Shown here: piece by piece, positions 1 through 10,037 of the stretch
Layout: each line of letters starts with the position of its first letter
Position numbering within the stretch: position 1 is the stretch's first letter
Assembly: GCA_947579605.1 (NCBI GenBank)
Contig: OX388313.1
Location: forward strand, 28,771,214 to 28,835,213
Reading direction: 5' to 3'
DNA from: Athripsodes cinereus
Lineage: Eukaryota; Arthropoda; Insecta; Trichoptera; Leptoceridae
Length of the DNA stretch: 64,000 bases
Notes under the pieces: model-generated
What the model saw: only the letters and a program-made list of their open reading frames with translations
Told to the model about the DNA's origin: nothing
The model's database searches: none
Made by a program: the position numbers and the translations under genes

Positions 1-555
1 TGGTAGGTACTACTATGTTCTACCATCATAAAAATATACAAAGACTTTTATTGTTCTTCATGTGTGATATCATAGGTGGGACCATGAAATCTCCCGTGAA
101 TCATTTTTTTCAAAAATTTTGATATTGTTACTAAATATTCGTTTCGTCGAGTCGCATTTACCGATAAAATAACCTATTAGCTGAGACATTCATTCAGTAT
201 GGTAAAAGTTATTGAGATTAGTTAAATCTCTTAGGTGCTGCTTTTTCTTGGATAATTCGTGAAAAATCCCACGTACCTATTTTAAAAATTCATCAGACAC
301 ACATAAAATGTCGACTATCAGCTGTTTGCTTGATCTCCTGTAAAATCTTGATAATTGCATATAGGAAGTTCATTGAATCCATCAACGATTTGTTTTATTT
401 GATTGTAAATTATGATAGATATTTAAATCGATAATTATTGACCTTATTCGGCGACATACAGTGTGATAATCTTGGCAAAGCATAAGAGGAAGGTGATAAT
501 TCTCTGGGAGATCATATTGGTTTTGTAACAGTGATAAAATTAATCATAACTAATC
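1..555. other. AT-rich sequence without recognised feature
   Basis: I see no convincing open frame, splice pair or known repeat here. It leads into LINE debris that starts near 560. Confidence 0.4.
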
Positions 556-559
556 ATGA

Positions 560-705
560 CAAATTGAAAGGGCATGTGAAGAACTGCAATTATAAATCAT
601 GCACTAAAAACAGAAAGAGTAGCAAGCCGCAACTAAACCTATCTGAAGGAGGGGGTGTGAAGAAACGCGGGCGTCCGAGAACCACGTGGATCAAATTTTC
701 GTGGT
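560..705 (+). mobile_element. LINE C-terminal fragment (WRSVLSAYP family), copy 1
   Basis: The + frame reads KGHVKN..., then LSEGGGVKKRGRPRTTWIKF. This matches the fragment at 5054 (YLSERSGMKKRGRPRITxIKF). The GRPR-x-TW motif is typical of the end of ORF2 in many insect non-LTR retrotransposons, downstream of the reverse transcriptase domain. The frame is open here, but the expected ILKDGRV segment is missing after WIKF, so this is a broken relic. The surrounding 76-codon frame starting at 531 is not a separate gene. Confidence 0.6.
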
Positions 706-914
706 TAGTTGGAAGAAATAACTTTATTACAACGTATTGCAATATAATATGTAACTTCTGACGTGGATACCTTTATGCATCCGAGATTCTCATTTAATCT
801 ATTTATTTATCTATATTTATAATATGAAGTGGATGTAATGTCCTAGAATTGCTGAATAGTACAGTGTCCTTGAGGTGCTTTGGCAAGTAAACGACACTAA
901 TTTTGTCCAATAAT

Positions 915-992
915 AATAAAAGACTTATGTGGCGTTCCGTTCTCTCAGCCTACCCTACTTGGGATAAGGCGTGAGTGTATGTATAGAGATAA
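915..992 (+). mobile_element. LINE 3' terminus (WRSVLSAYPTWDKA)
   Basis: The frame reads RLMWRSVLSAYPTWDKA and stop, followed at once by a GTGTATGTAT-like tail. This is the extreme C-terminus and 3' end of the family also seen at 560, 1628, 3575 and 5054. The extent of the copy shows severe 5' truncation. Confidence 0.65.
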
Positions 993-1449
993 ACGAAATA
1001 CGTGACATAGTGTAACATCTCTATCACACAAAAATATGAAAATGTTTTATGTTCTTCATAACGAAGCTTTTTTTTATATAATACCCTACCTTATAAACTT
1101 AATAACATTGTAAATCATAGAACGAGTAAAATATTATAACCTTTATTCATTAATTAGCAAAAATTTGCAGGTGTAAAATTATTATTATTTCTTATTAACT
1201 AATAATTTAACAGCAAAGTAATGATATTAAAAAGTAATCTAATACCTTTTAAAGGTGGGTACATATTATTATTAAAGTAATGGATTAAGCTCATAATTTA
1301 TTTAAAAACGTGTTAAAATTGGGTTGAGTATAATATTCCTTTGTTACGATAAGCTCGCTATTAAAATTTGTAGCTACGCAAAATATCTAATAAATTTAGG
1401 TTAGTTCGAGACTAATAACTTTATTTACTTAGAATGGAAACTAATCTAA

Positions 1450-1525
1450 CTTAGGTTATTTGGAAGAGATCGCGTCTTTGCAATAAACTTGCCCTCTGTA
1501 TATTAATTTTATTTAGCTGCAAGTA
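1450..1525 (+). repeat. Family C short retroelement, copy 1 (truncated)
   Basis: It carries TTGGAAGAGATCGCGTCTTT and CCCTCTGTATATTAATTTTA, the two hallmark blocks of family C. The (AATAAATA)n tail is lost. Fuller copies lie at 6663, 25972, 40806 and 46252. Confidence 0.6.
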
Positions 1526-1627
1526 GACCTCTAAACTCAGCAAAGACAACCACCAATATACTGGCATCAAAATGTATTAAATTCTAATTAAGGATGGCCA
1601 TGTCTTGAGTGAGAGAAAATAGCGTAC

Positions 1628-1715
1628 GTGAATATAGAAGAAGCGAAAATTTTTTGCAAAGATAGACTAATATGGCGTTCCGTCCTCTCTGCCTACCCCG
1701 CTTGGGATATACATA
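1628..1715 (+). mobile_element. LINE C-terminal fragment, copy 3
   Basis: An intact frame begins VNIEEAKIFCKDRLIWRSV and continues LSAYPAWDI. It aligns with the C-terminus at 915 and with the minus-strand copy at 63620 (TVTEAKSMLDDRSK). The frame lacks the stop and the GTATG tail, and runs into unrelated AT-rich DNA after 1715. Confidence 0.65.
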
Positions 1716-1719
1716 CTCA

Positions 1720-2305
1720 ACAAAAGAAAAATTGGGAAACCGTGAATTTAAAGCACCCTGCAAAATTTGCGTTTGTTAGCCAAACAATAGCAAATAAAAT
1801 GTAAACAACTATATGTTTACAAAATAAAAACTAAGTAAAATCGAGTATGTACATATGTAATTAGTAAAATTGTCATTGTTGTTGTGTGCGTTCCAAAAGA
1901 CTTAACATTCAAATTAAAATGTTTCGCACAATATAACTTAACCTTGGCATTGCAGATTGTTTTATACTTATATGGAAACACTACCTTTTGTAGTGATATT
2001 ACACTTAACGGCACTAACTTCCTGTTAAATGAAGACTGTCAACGCGAATTAACATGAAAAGGTCTCAACTCGATCCCTGCCAACCCCATGTTTACATGGG
2101 CAATATTCTCTGTGTTACTACTTGTACACTCATGTTAACATGGGTTAGCATATTATATTATTTACCCACAGTTATGTAAGTATATCAAAAACTATTTATT
2201 ATTAAAAAATACACTCAAAAAAAATTCTACCAAAATCAGCTGTTTCTATTAATTTTTGTTTTTTGCCTTTTTATCGTTCCTCTTGCGATCCCTGAGAAGA
2301 AAGTT
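1720..2305. other. Unassigned stretch with a weak inverted repeat
   Basis: No gene is recognised. Near 2073-2150, AACCCCATGTTTACATGGG is followed by CTCATGTTAACATGGGTT in opposite sense, making an imperfect inverted repeat of about 18 bp per arm. It may be the edge of a foldback element. Confidence 0.3.
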
Positions 2306-2309
2306 TATT

Positions 2310-2445
2310 TGGAATGGATCGCGTCTTTGCGATAATATCACCCTCTGTATATTGATTGTATTTAATTTTAATGCATTTCTCTAGAAAAATGTGAATTGTG
2401 AACAAAATACAGTAAAGATTGAATAAAAATAAATAAATAATAAAC
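2310..2445 (+). repeat. Family C short retroelement, copy 2
   Basis: It has TTTGGAATGGATCGCGTCTT, the CCCTCTGTATATTGATTGTA block, the CAGTAAAGATTGAATAAA terminal block and an AATAAATAAATAA tail. It is near full length, about 135 bp. Confidence 0.65.
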
Positions 2446-3570
2446 CTCGTTCATTCAGAAAGATATGTAAATTGAGTAACTTTTATTCTAAAAATTCACT
2501 TGGCATTCTTGGCAATTGTTGTCAAAAGAGGTGTTTTGTAAAAAAGGAATTTCTAAGTCATTGGGAATTTTATGAACATTGAAGGAGACCCAATGTCCAC
2601 CCTGATATCGCAGAAGTCTGAAGACTTCCATTCATCCGAATTCTACACTATACAAATCTTGTCCACACCGGAGGCGCCATAGTGGGCAGGGCAGCAATTT
2701 TATGAACTACATAGAATACGGAGTTTATTTAAATTATGATTTTAAAAATTCAGACATGTTAGTATTCGAAAACACAATGTAACTACACGAATTGCCAAAG
2801 TTTTCAATATTTAATTTTTCTCAATTAGAAAATACATAAATATCCTCACATACTTACCTATAATTCAGTTAAAGGAGTAAAAATCTATTAAAAAAATACT
2901 ACATGTTTCTCAACATTGGTTTTTAAACATGTTGTCTTAACATGACAATTTGAATACAGCCTTATTGTGATAAACAATTATTCTTTTCTATTTCACTTAT
3001 TTTAGAGGCATTGACTATGTAACAATTACGAGACATTTTCAAATAAAATATTTAAAACTTGAATCACTATGTTGTCTTGAAAAGCTCGTCAATGGTGCAA
3101 GTGCACTGAAATCGCGATAGCGTAATTTAAATTAATGTAACAAATAAACATAGTGATTCTTTTCTACGTTCAAAGGCCATTTACCTACTCGTTTTCGAGT
3201 GATCAGGGCTAAAATGAAATCATTCACGTTAAAATATTATATTATTATTCCTGCGAATGTTTATATTATTCTTTTTATTTCCTATGAAAACGATAATAAC
3301 ACTATTAAATTCATAAATAAACCAACCATTGTTTTTTTTGTTTTCACTAATTGGCTCATTAAAAATTACAAGCCTTTTATTTTTAAATTAATAAATATTA
3401 TATGTACCTTTGTATGTGGATTTTATTTTAAATTGATGATGTCACAATCAAGATATAATTAAGTACAAAGGAATGACAATATTTTATGCCAATGTTTTAA
3501 CGGTTTTTGTGGTAAATAAAAATAGCCAAAGCATTAATCATTCGTACATACATAAATACATTCCAGCACT
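2446..3570. other. Mostly unique AT-rich sequence
   Basis: A slightly GC-richer patch at 2580-2700 (including CCGGAGGCGCCATAGTGGGC) looks like a repeat relic but matches nothing else in the window. A candidate minus-strand splice junction at 2868 is listed separately. The 87-codon frame at 3199-3462 is low-complexity (I, F, N, K) and I do not call it a gene. Confidence 0.35.
2861..2885 (-). other. Weak candidate recursive splice site
   Basis: On the minus strand an acceptor-like ...CTGAATTATAG is followed directly by the donor GTAAGTATG; the junction lies between 2868 and 2867. The donor is consensus. The pyrimidine tract (TTTTTACTCCTTTAACTG) is modest, and no strong donor follows within 100 nt. 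It is much weaker than the sites at 8096 and 29337. Confidence 0.25.
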
Positions 3571-3574
3571 CGTG

Positions 3575-3812
3575 AGGTAGGCAGAAAGGATCGAGCACCA
3601 TTTGCTCTTAAGTCCTATCCATGCTTCTGTCACTATCATACAATACCTTACGCCAACATGCTATTCAGTGTGCTCAACACACGTCCGTCCTGCAGGATCT
3701 GGTCTATATGATATTGTCATTTAATCCTCGCACGGAGCACCATTCCTCTCAGCCAAGTATATTTCTTTGTCAATCTGTCCTCATTCCTTCTAAACACATG
3801 CCCAAACCATCA
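3575..3812 (-). mobile_element. LINE C-terminal fragment, copy 4
   Basis: The minus strand reads GHVFRRNEDRLTKKYTW, then after frame breaks DQILQDGRVLSTLNSML, then SFLPTS near the position of the WRSVLSAYP end. These are the GHV-ERM..., ILKDGRV... and terminal segments of the family, in order. Stops and indels make it a pseudogene. The 83-codon plus-strand frame over the same bases (3621-3872) is its antisense shadow. Confidence 0.6.
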
Positions 3813-3819
3813 AACTTAT

Positions 3820-5030
3820 TAACATTCATCTTGTTTATTCACCAACTTTCATTCTACGTTCCTCTCGTATAGCACTGTTAGGCATACGATCTCTCAGACT
3901 TGATTTTTTTTTATACAGTCTATTACATTAATAATAGAAAAAAAATATCAAACATCTTTTTTAACGAAGGATTATTACCATAAATCAACATATTCGTAAA
4001 TACGAAATACGGGGTACATTTTTTTACTAATTTGTAAAACAATGTGTTTTTTTTTGAAAGATGTGTTGTAGTACAACTTTTATTTGTATACATATAGCAA
4101 TTACATTAAGAAAATAATTAGTGACACAATTCACACATACACACACCCTAAACGTAAAAGAAGTTATGAATTGGTGAGGGTAGGGGGTTTTAGGGAACGG
4201 ATTCTGTGTAAGAAGACATTTTTTTCTTTAGCTTAGCTTAGGATTTAAAGCGGTTGAAAGATTGATTAACTCTATGTGAAGAAGAAAGACTTCTTTGAAT
4301 AATATTATATTGAAAAAAAACCTTTTTTACAACAATAGAAATACTTGTGGAATGAAGGTGGTACATCTAATCAAAAGTTCGAAGAGGTATTTTGACTATG
4401 AAGCTTCCATTTCAAAGCCTTATATTTTTCCATCAAGCTATCGACCACCACTATAATTAAACTAATAATGTACTTTTTATGTTAGTTTTGAACAAAAAGT
4501 GTTTCTGATGTTCCACCGAAGAATTCACTTATGCCACATACATAATATTCGTGTTATTACTACAATGTAGAAACATATTTCTGACATTGTCTATAATGCA
4601 AATCGTTTAACTCCATTTTTTATGACTTTTTTTCACATCATGATAAGATTCAATCAATATTTACCCAATGCACTAAATGAAAAATATATAAATATTTGAT
4701 CCGTACTGTAAAATAAGAATATTTTGACGTTATTTTCATGGTGTGACCAGCTGTAATGCAAATATTATCTATATTAAAAGTAAAGTTTACCAATGTCGCG
4801 TATTCTCTATGTCTCCGAATTGTAGAGTATGACAGATGACAATACAAGTGCTAGATAGCTACAACCGAGCTAGAAAGTACACAGTTAAAAAACGAAGCTT
4901 TTATACCAGAAACAAGTGAATATTTGTGAATATCCAGTAGACGACGCAGATGACAAGATGGCTTAGGCATAAATATGTATGTATGTGTGTCAGATGATTT
5001 ATTCAGCGCCGTTTAATGGAGCATCCATCT
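3820..5030. other. Unique AT-rich sequence
   Basis: It contains poly-T and poly-A runs and no convincing exon, repeat copy or inverted repeat. Frames are short and of random composition. Confidence 0.35.
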
Positions 5031-5039
5031 TAAGGACGC

Positions 5040-5303
5040 TGTAATCATAGTAACGATGTTTTGGACATGTGAAAGGAATGGGTAAGAAAAGGATGACAGA
5101 AACGATATACCTATCTGAAAGAAGTGGTATGAAGAAACGCGGGCGTCCAAGAATCACGTGAATCAAATTTTGAAAGACGGTCGAGTATCAAGAAAGACGA
5201 ATAGACGTGCGTGTATGAGAAATTGTATGAAAGTAAAAGAAGTGAAAGAATTAATAGGAGGATAGATCTATATGGCGTTGGAACACGGCTTGAGTGTATA
5301 GAC
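5040..5303 (+). mobile_element. LINE C-terminal fragment, copy 5, interrupted by a hAT-like MITE
   Basis: From 5054 the frame reads RCFGHVKGMGKKRMTETIYL, then SERSGMKKRGRPRIT, a stop where W is expected, and IKF. In a shifted frame it continues QILKDGRVSRKTNRRACMRN. Then EDRSIWR and the remains of the terminus follow. It is the longest copy of this LINE in the window. Its tail (GTGTATAGAC) was the insertion target of the MITE at 5304-5753 and resumes as AGATATGTAGATAG after 5761. Confidence 0.65.
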
Positions 5304-5753
5304 CATGGGTGTCTAAGCTTTGACCATACGAGGGCCACATTGCAAAAAAAAAATATATGCTGGGCCGCACATAAATATTTTTTCAACAAATGGAAATAAA
5401 ATTAACTATAGGTATACCTATATGTAGTTCTATTAAAATAAAATAACTTCTTTTTATTAAATTTATTTTATTTGAATTAGATATATATGTATAAAATTAT
5501 AAATGAACATATGTATAAAAATTTATATATTACCTATACATATTTACCTATGTAAAATTAATGTGATGGAAGGATTTGCTTTTGTTGAACAAGCAAATCG
5601 ATATTGTATGTTGCAAAAATGAAAAATATTGCTAACATTAATTTTTTTAGTAGAAATAAGCAAATTTAAATATTTTAATAATTTGCGTTTGGGCCGCATC
5701 TCAAAGTGTTTTGGGCCGCATGCGGCCCGTGGGCCGCACTTAAGACAAGCATG
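5304..5753. mobile_element. hAT-like MITE with GGGCCGCATGCGGCCC ends
   Basis: It is 450 bp with imperfect inverted ends: CATGGGTGTCTAAGC at the left, and CATGCTTGTCTTAAG when the right end is reversed. It is flanked by a perfect 8-bp direct repeat GTATAGAC at 5296-5303 and 5754-5761, the hallmark target-site duplication of hAT transposons. The right end carries the palindromic GGGCCGCATGCGGCCC. The interior is AT-rich and encodes no transposase, so it is non-autonomous. The 80-codon minus-strand frame across the right half is incidental. Confidence 0.75.
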
Positions 5754-5764
5754 GTATAGACAGA

Positions 5765-6325
5765 TATGTAGATAGCTGTAAATCATAGTTCAGCATGGAG
5801 ATCTATCGTTTGCAATTTGAACTGACACATTTTTACGTATCTGCATGCTTCTTCATGTTTCGTACTTTGTAAACCATAATTGTCTACCATGATATGAGTG
5901 TTTTTTTTTTATTATTACTATTTTATTTTATATTATTACATTAATAAAACATAATATTTTTTGGTTCATCATCATACAAATAACATTACGTAATAATAAT
6001 TTAAAAACATCAGACGTCCTTCAAAGAACACACAACTACAACCAGTATCTTGTGTTTTTTTTTTTTTTGCGTTTTTTTTAATACATTACAGATGATTATT
6101 ATTATGTATAATATTGAGACGCACCAAATTCTTTAACTTGACTTGTAAATATTGTTACCGGTTTTATTATAACTAATGGAATGTCTTAATGAATTCATAC
6201 AAGCAAGATGTTTTCCTTATGGGGTAGACGGAGATTGTATACGCCACTGTTCTCACCACATTGCACCTGAACATTGTAGTTTTCAAATAAGTATTGAATT
6301 CCAAACGGGTGTTAGATTTATAGTG
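5765..6325. other. AT-rich sequence with poly-T tracts
   Basis: No gene is recognised. T runs lie at about 5898-5910 and 6056-6080. Overlapping 72- and 88-codon frames on opposite strands (6173-6439) run into a family A copy and are not credible genes. Confidence 0.35.
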
Positions 6326-6327
6326 GT

Positions 6328-6592
6328 CGTGGAGCACCCGGTAAAGAATAATTGGTCTTCCACTCATTTCCGTAAGTTTTCGAGAGTCCTGTAAAAGGCA
6401 GGTGTTCGAAAAAATAAAGAGATAGGTATTACATCTCACATTCAGCGATGAGGTTTGCCACCCATCTTGAATGTCTTATTTTGTTATTGGCACAGAGAAG
6501 ACGGCCTGCATATTTATTACATGCAGCTGTCCTGCTGGCTACCCCACTTGTAGGATGTGCCGTGATGGTGTAGTAATAGTAGTAGTAGTAGA
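6328..6592 (+). repeat. Family A repeat, near-full copy (defines the family)
   Basis: Ordered landmarks of family A: GTGGAGCACCCGGTAAAGAA; TCGAGTGTCCTGTAAAAGGC (here GAGAGTCC); CAGCGATGAGGTTTGCCACC; CATCCTGAATGTCTTAATTT; GGCACGGAGAGGACAGC; CATGCAGCTGGTCTGCTGG; GCTACCCCACTTGTGGGATA; GCCGTGATGGTATAG; then (TAG)n. This copy has all of them, with a TAGTAATAGTAGTAGTAGTAG tail. There are no terminal inverted repeats and no tRNA-like boxes. The one-sided microsatellite tail suggests a SINE or a 5'-truncated LINE end. Confidence 0.75.
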
Positions 6593-6624
6593 TTTATAAT
6601 GTTCTAAATTAATAAAGTATCTTA

Positions 6625-6840
6625 AATTCAGCGATGAGGTTTGGCACCCGTAGCTGAATGTGGGTTAGTTGGAAGAGATTGCGCCTTTGCAATAAACTGG
6701 CCCTCTGTATATTGATTGTATTTAATTTGAATGTATACCTTTTATGTAATTTTTTGTAATCAATGTACAGTAAAGAATGAATAAATAAATAAATAAATGT
6801 GGTGGAACTCCTTGTGGAATATGCCGTGTTGTTATAGTGG
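6625..6840 (+). repeat. Family A copy split by a family C insertion
   Basis: The left part (CAGCGATGAGGTTTGGCACC...GAATG) and the right part (ACTCCTTGTGGAATATGCCG) are separated by the family C element at 6663-6795. Family C therefore inserted after this family A copy. Confidence 0.6.
6663..6795 (+). repeat. Family C short retroelement, complete copy with TSD
   Basis: It starts GGTTAGTTGGAAGAGATTGC, contains CCCTCTGTATATTGATTGTA and CAGTAAAGAATGAATAAATA, and ends in (AATA)n. AATGTG is repeated on both sides (6657-6662 and 6796-6801), a plausible 6-bp target-site duplication. The element is about 133 bp. The short hairpin-forming GCGCCTTTGC near its start and the A/T tail fit the 3' end of a non-LTR element or a SINE riding on one. 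Confidence 0.65.
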
Positions 6841-6882
6841 AAGAAAGGTCTCTCATTTTTTATCTTTATAAGACATTTAATA

Positions 6883-6945
6883 TCTTCAGTTCAGCATTGA
6901 GGTATACCACCCATCTTGAATGTCTTGTTGTCACTAGAAAGACCA
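6883..6945 (+). repeat. Family A fragment
   Basis: Only the CAGCATTGAGGTATACCACC-CATCTTGAATGTCTT middle is preserved. It is cut off by an unrelated GGGGCAACCCCCACAGGG segment. Confidence 0.5.
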
Positions 6946-6974
6946 GGGGCAACCCCCACAGGGACAAAACAATG

Positions 6975-7142
6975 GATAAATAAATATACTTAACACATAA
7001 AAATGTAACACCCAGACCCAGTAGGTACAATTTGAAAAAGATCAATCTTAACAAAAAATTTGTCCTGACCAGGAATCAAAACCGGGGCCTCGCAACTTAA
7101 AGGTAATAGCATTACATCTTCGCCACGCTGGCAACAAATAAA
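6975..7142 (-). mobile_element. Family B tRNA-derived SINE, copy 1
   Basis: The minus strand starts GCCAGCGTGGCGAAGATGTA (A-box region), has GGTTTTGATTCCTGGTCAGG (B box) and continues with the CTGGGTCTGGGTGTTACAT body. The 3' half is missing. It is a degenerate tRNA head and is unlikely to be a functional tRNA. Confidence 0.65.
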
Positions 7143-7434
7143 ACTAAATAATAAGAATGCCTGGATAATTATTTATATCGTCTGTTTTATTTATTTTAAA
7201 TACTTGAATTTGTAACTGAAAAAATGTTGTATTTACGTGCCAAATTTACCACCTCGAGTCACGCAAACTGTACAAATTGAACAAATTACGTATTTCTGAA
7301 TAATTAGGTTCTACGTTAATAAAAATTATTCATTTGTATAGTATGTACCAGCTATATAACCCGTTTCTTTAAAGAGTAATCTATTTATCTACATATTAAA
7401 AGCATAATAATCTTCCAAAATTAAAAACGAGTGA

Positions 7435-7592
7435 ATGCACTGGACACATATACAATTATACATGTAACATCCAGACCCAGGACTATTTGAAAAAGGTCAT
7501 TCTTCATTTTGCCCTGGCCAGGAATCGAACCCAAGACCTCGTGACTCAAAGTCAAGTGCGTTAGCCTCCGCATCACACCGGTCGCCATTGAT
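7435..7592 (-). mobile_element. Family B tRNA-derived SINE, copy 2
   Basis: The minus strand has GCGACCGGTGTGATGCGGAG, then GGTTCGATTCCTGGCCAGGG (intact B box) and the body segment CTGGGTCTGGATGTTACATG. It is truncated in the body and abuts a family C copy at 7590. Confidence 0.65.
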
Positions 7593-7702
7593 TTATTTAT
7601 TTATTTATTCATTACTGTACATTGTATACAAACAATTTCACACATAAATACATAGGGCGAGTTTATCTCAGAGGCGCGATCTCTTCCATTCAACCCGAGT
7701 TA
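7590..7702 (-). repeat. Family C short retroelement, minus copy
   Basis: In reverse it reads TTGAATGGAAGAGATCGCGC, then the TATGTATTTATG body, TACAATGTACAGTAATGAAT and an (AATA)n tail. It is joined directly to the SINE at 7435-7592. Confidence 0.6.
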
Positions 7703-7704
7703 TA

Positions 7705-8420
7705 AACAGATAAACAAACTGATATAATATTTAACTTTATATTTATTTATTTATTTTTACATTTTGATATTAATCACTTATTACATAATAATATATTAGA
7801 TAATAATAAATGTAGGTACATAACTGCTATTGTTTAAACTATTTCGCCTTAGGCAAGGACGTTAAAAATATTTAAGTATGATTTGAGTTAATGTTGCTAT
7901 TTTCTTGTCGTATTAAAATTCCACATTTTTTATAATACAAATAATATGTTTAAAATAACCTAATAAACAGCAAATCAATCCGTTTTTATGTAAAACGGAT
8001 TGAGTTATTGAACGAATAGATAATTTTTTTCATGATTTGTTAAGACTTACTGCAGTTCCTTGCTAGTTGAGCTTTACAAGTTGGATAGATGCTTACCTGA
8101 AAAAGATGAAAAAAAGTTTAAACTTCAGTTGTATATTTAGACATTTATTTCTTTTAATAGATACAACAGCTTTGACAATGAATAATACAATAATACAGTT
8201 AATTATTTACGTCCCCAATTTACATGAATCACACAATAGGCTTGGGATCGAAATCGGATATATCCAAACTACGATTGTTTTCCATACAAACTTCGAATTT
8301 CTCTCGTATTTTTCATATGAATTTCATGGGATTCGACTGTTTTAGAAAAAAAGAGTTTTATAGAACTCGGCACAAAGAATATTGCTATTCTGGACGTAGG
8401 TACTCTATTTGGCCAACTAT
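7705..8420. other. Mostly unique sequence containing a recursive splice site
   Basis: No repeat copy is recognised. The ratchet-type junction and its putative 46-nt exon (8051-8096, minus strand) are listed separately. Frames at 8067 and 8224 are incidental; the latter runs into a minisatellite. Confidence 0.35.
8051..8128 (-). other. Strong candidate recursive splice (ratchet) site with 46-nt RS-exon
   Basis: On the minus strand a pyrimidine-rich run (ACTTTTTTTCATCTTTTTCAG) meets the donor GTAAGC with nothing between; the junction lies between 8097 and 8096. Exactly 46 nt further a second, perfect donor GTAAGT follows GGAACTGCA (8050-8045). Juxtaposed CAG and GTAAG is the defining signature of ratchet points in long insect introns. 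The downstream GTAAGT fits the exon-definition design of recursive-splice exons. The segment has an in-frame stop in the frame predicted from the exon at 15744-15859, so retention would act as a poison exon. This supports a long minus-strand intron here. Confidence 0.55.
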
Positions 8421-8430
8421 CACTGGACAT

Positions 8431-8703
8431 TCTCAAAACATGGCACAACGAAGACCATTATCACTCCTGTCATTGTTAAGGGCACATCTCAAAACATGGC
8501 ACAACGAAGACCATTATCACTCCTGTCATTGTTAAGGGCACATCTCAAAACATGGCACAACGAAGACCATTATCACTCCTGTCATTGTTAAGGGCACATC
8601 TCAAAACATGGCACAACGAAGACCATTATCACTCCTGTCATTGTTAAGGGCACATCTCAAAACATGGCACAACGAAGACCATTATCACTCCTGTCATTGT
8701 TAA
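8431..8703. repeat. 56-bp minisatellite, about 4.9 copies
   Basis: The unit begins TCTCAAAACATGGCACAACG and ends CATTGTTAAGGGCACA. Copies start at 8431, 8487, 8543, 8599 and 8655 and are practically identical. The period is not a multiple of three, so the repetitive frames at 8224 and 8409 cycle through phases and are not a protein repeat. The high identity implies recent expansion. Confidence 0.9.
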
Positions 8704-8947
8704 TTATGAACAACTAATGACCAGATCGAGCCCTGGATGGACGAATGAGTGAATGGCTACTTCTGGTACTTGAAAGTAAAATTTTCTCGTAAATCTTAAC
8801 AAATATTATTATTTGGTACAAGCAATCGATCAAATTCATATTTTATTAATAAACGATGAGCTGTAATTCATACTTAAGTTGCTGCTTCTTTTCATTAGAC
8901 GTTTTGATTTATTACCCAATTCATCCATTTGATGCTAACATATCCCG

Positions 8948-9412
8948 CCGGTAAAAAATATTGTGTTTCCACTTTTTTCTGTTAGTTTTCGAATGCTCCA
9001 ATATAGAGGGTAGGTGTACGTGAGACCAGACAATTAACATCTACGTTTATACAATTCAGCGATGAGATGATTATTTTTGTTATTTTATAAACTTCACCCT
9101 GCTTTGAGATCAAAGCAACTTTTGGCCAAAGCGATCTCAGCAAGAAAAAAAAATAATAAAAAAATGAGAAAACGCAAAAGAGACATCACCAAAAAGAAAC
9201 AACAAAATCTTATGAGAGTCTCTATTCTGGCGATAAATTTATTGCATGTTTTGTTGAAAATATCAACATGAATTTTTATTTGCTACCCATCCTGAGTGTC
9301 TTAGTTTTAGCTGGTACAAAAAATAAAGCTTCCATGTTTGTAACAATCGTCTTATTTGCTTGCTACCCCACTTGTAGGATATGCTGTATTGGTATAGTAG
9401 TAGTAGTCGGTA
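8948..9412 (+). repeat. Family A copy with internal insertion
   Basis: Early blocks (TTTTCTGTTAGTTTTCGAAT, CAGCGATGAGATGA) and late blocks (CTACCCATCCTGAGTGTCTT, GCTACCCCACTTGTAGGATA, TAGTAGTAGTAG tail) flank about 200 bp of unrelated A-rich DNA (about 9075-9275). That insert supplies the 64-codon K-rich frame at 9077, which is not a credible gene. Confidence 0.55.
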
Positions 9413-9419
9413 GTGGATC

Positions 9420-10035
9420 TTATTAAAAAATCATTTATGATATTATAAAAAAGTGAGTAGGAACATTTTGCGCGATACTACTTATTGTACAATTTATTGT
9501 ACGGTGGTACTTGAATCGCATAATAATTTTCATGAGTATCAATTCATTATAATTAATCAATAAGATTTGATTTATTTAAGTGTGTACAAGTTATTATTAT
9601 TATTATTGTACTTTGTTATAAGTATTGATAATAATTTAAATTATTCAAATCAAATTAAAGAGTAAATAACTCCACGATATTTATTCGTTTTCAAGTGTTA
9701 CATTGTTTGAATTGGTTCAGATCGATTTTGGTGAGAGAGATTGATTTATAAGTTAGGTATTCATACTAAATTAATTTTTATTTGAAAATTCATTCTTGAT
9801 ATTATTATCTACAAAAATGACGACTGTTCAAAAAGCAATTTTAAAATATTTTAAGTCAAAAATTTGCGTTTCTATAAGTAATACTTTTAATTATGTTCAA
9901 AATATGTAATGAAATCGACCACAATAAGTGAATGAAATTGCAGAATTTATATTGCTAAATTATATTAATCTTTCCTTACATTTTTATTTGTTTTATTTTT
10001 GGGTGTATTTATGTTGGGGTCCAATCTATTCATTA
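9420..10035. other. Unique AT-rich sequence
   Basis: Low-complexity TTATTATTATTATTATT lies near 9590. I see no gene or repeat copy. Confidence 0.35.
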
Positions 10036-10037
10036 AA

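Noticed and set aside
8224..8591. Repetitive protein with NMAQRRPLSLL-type units
   Set aside because: It is a 56-bp minisatellite, not a multiple of three, so the peptide units come from changing frames.
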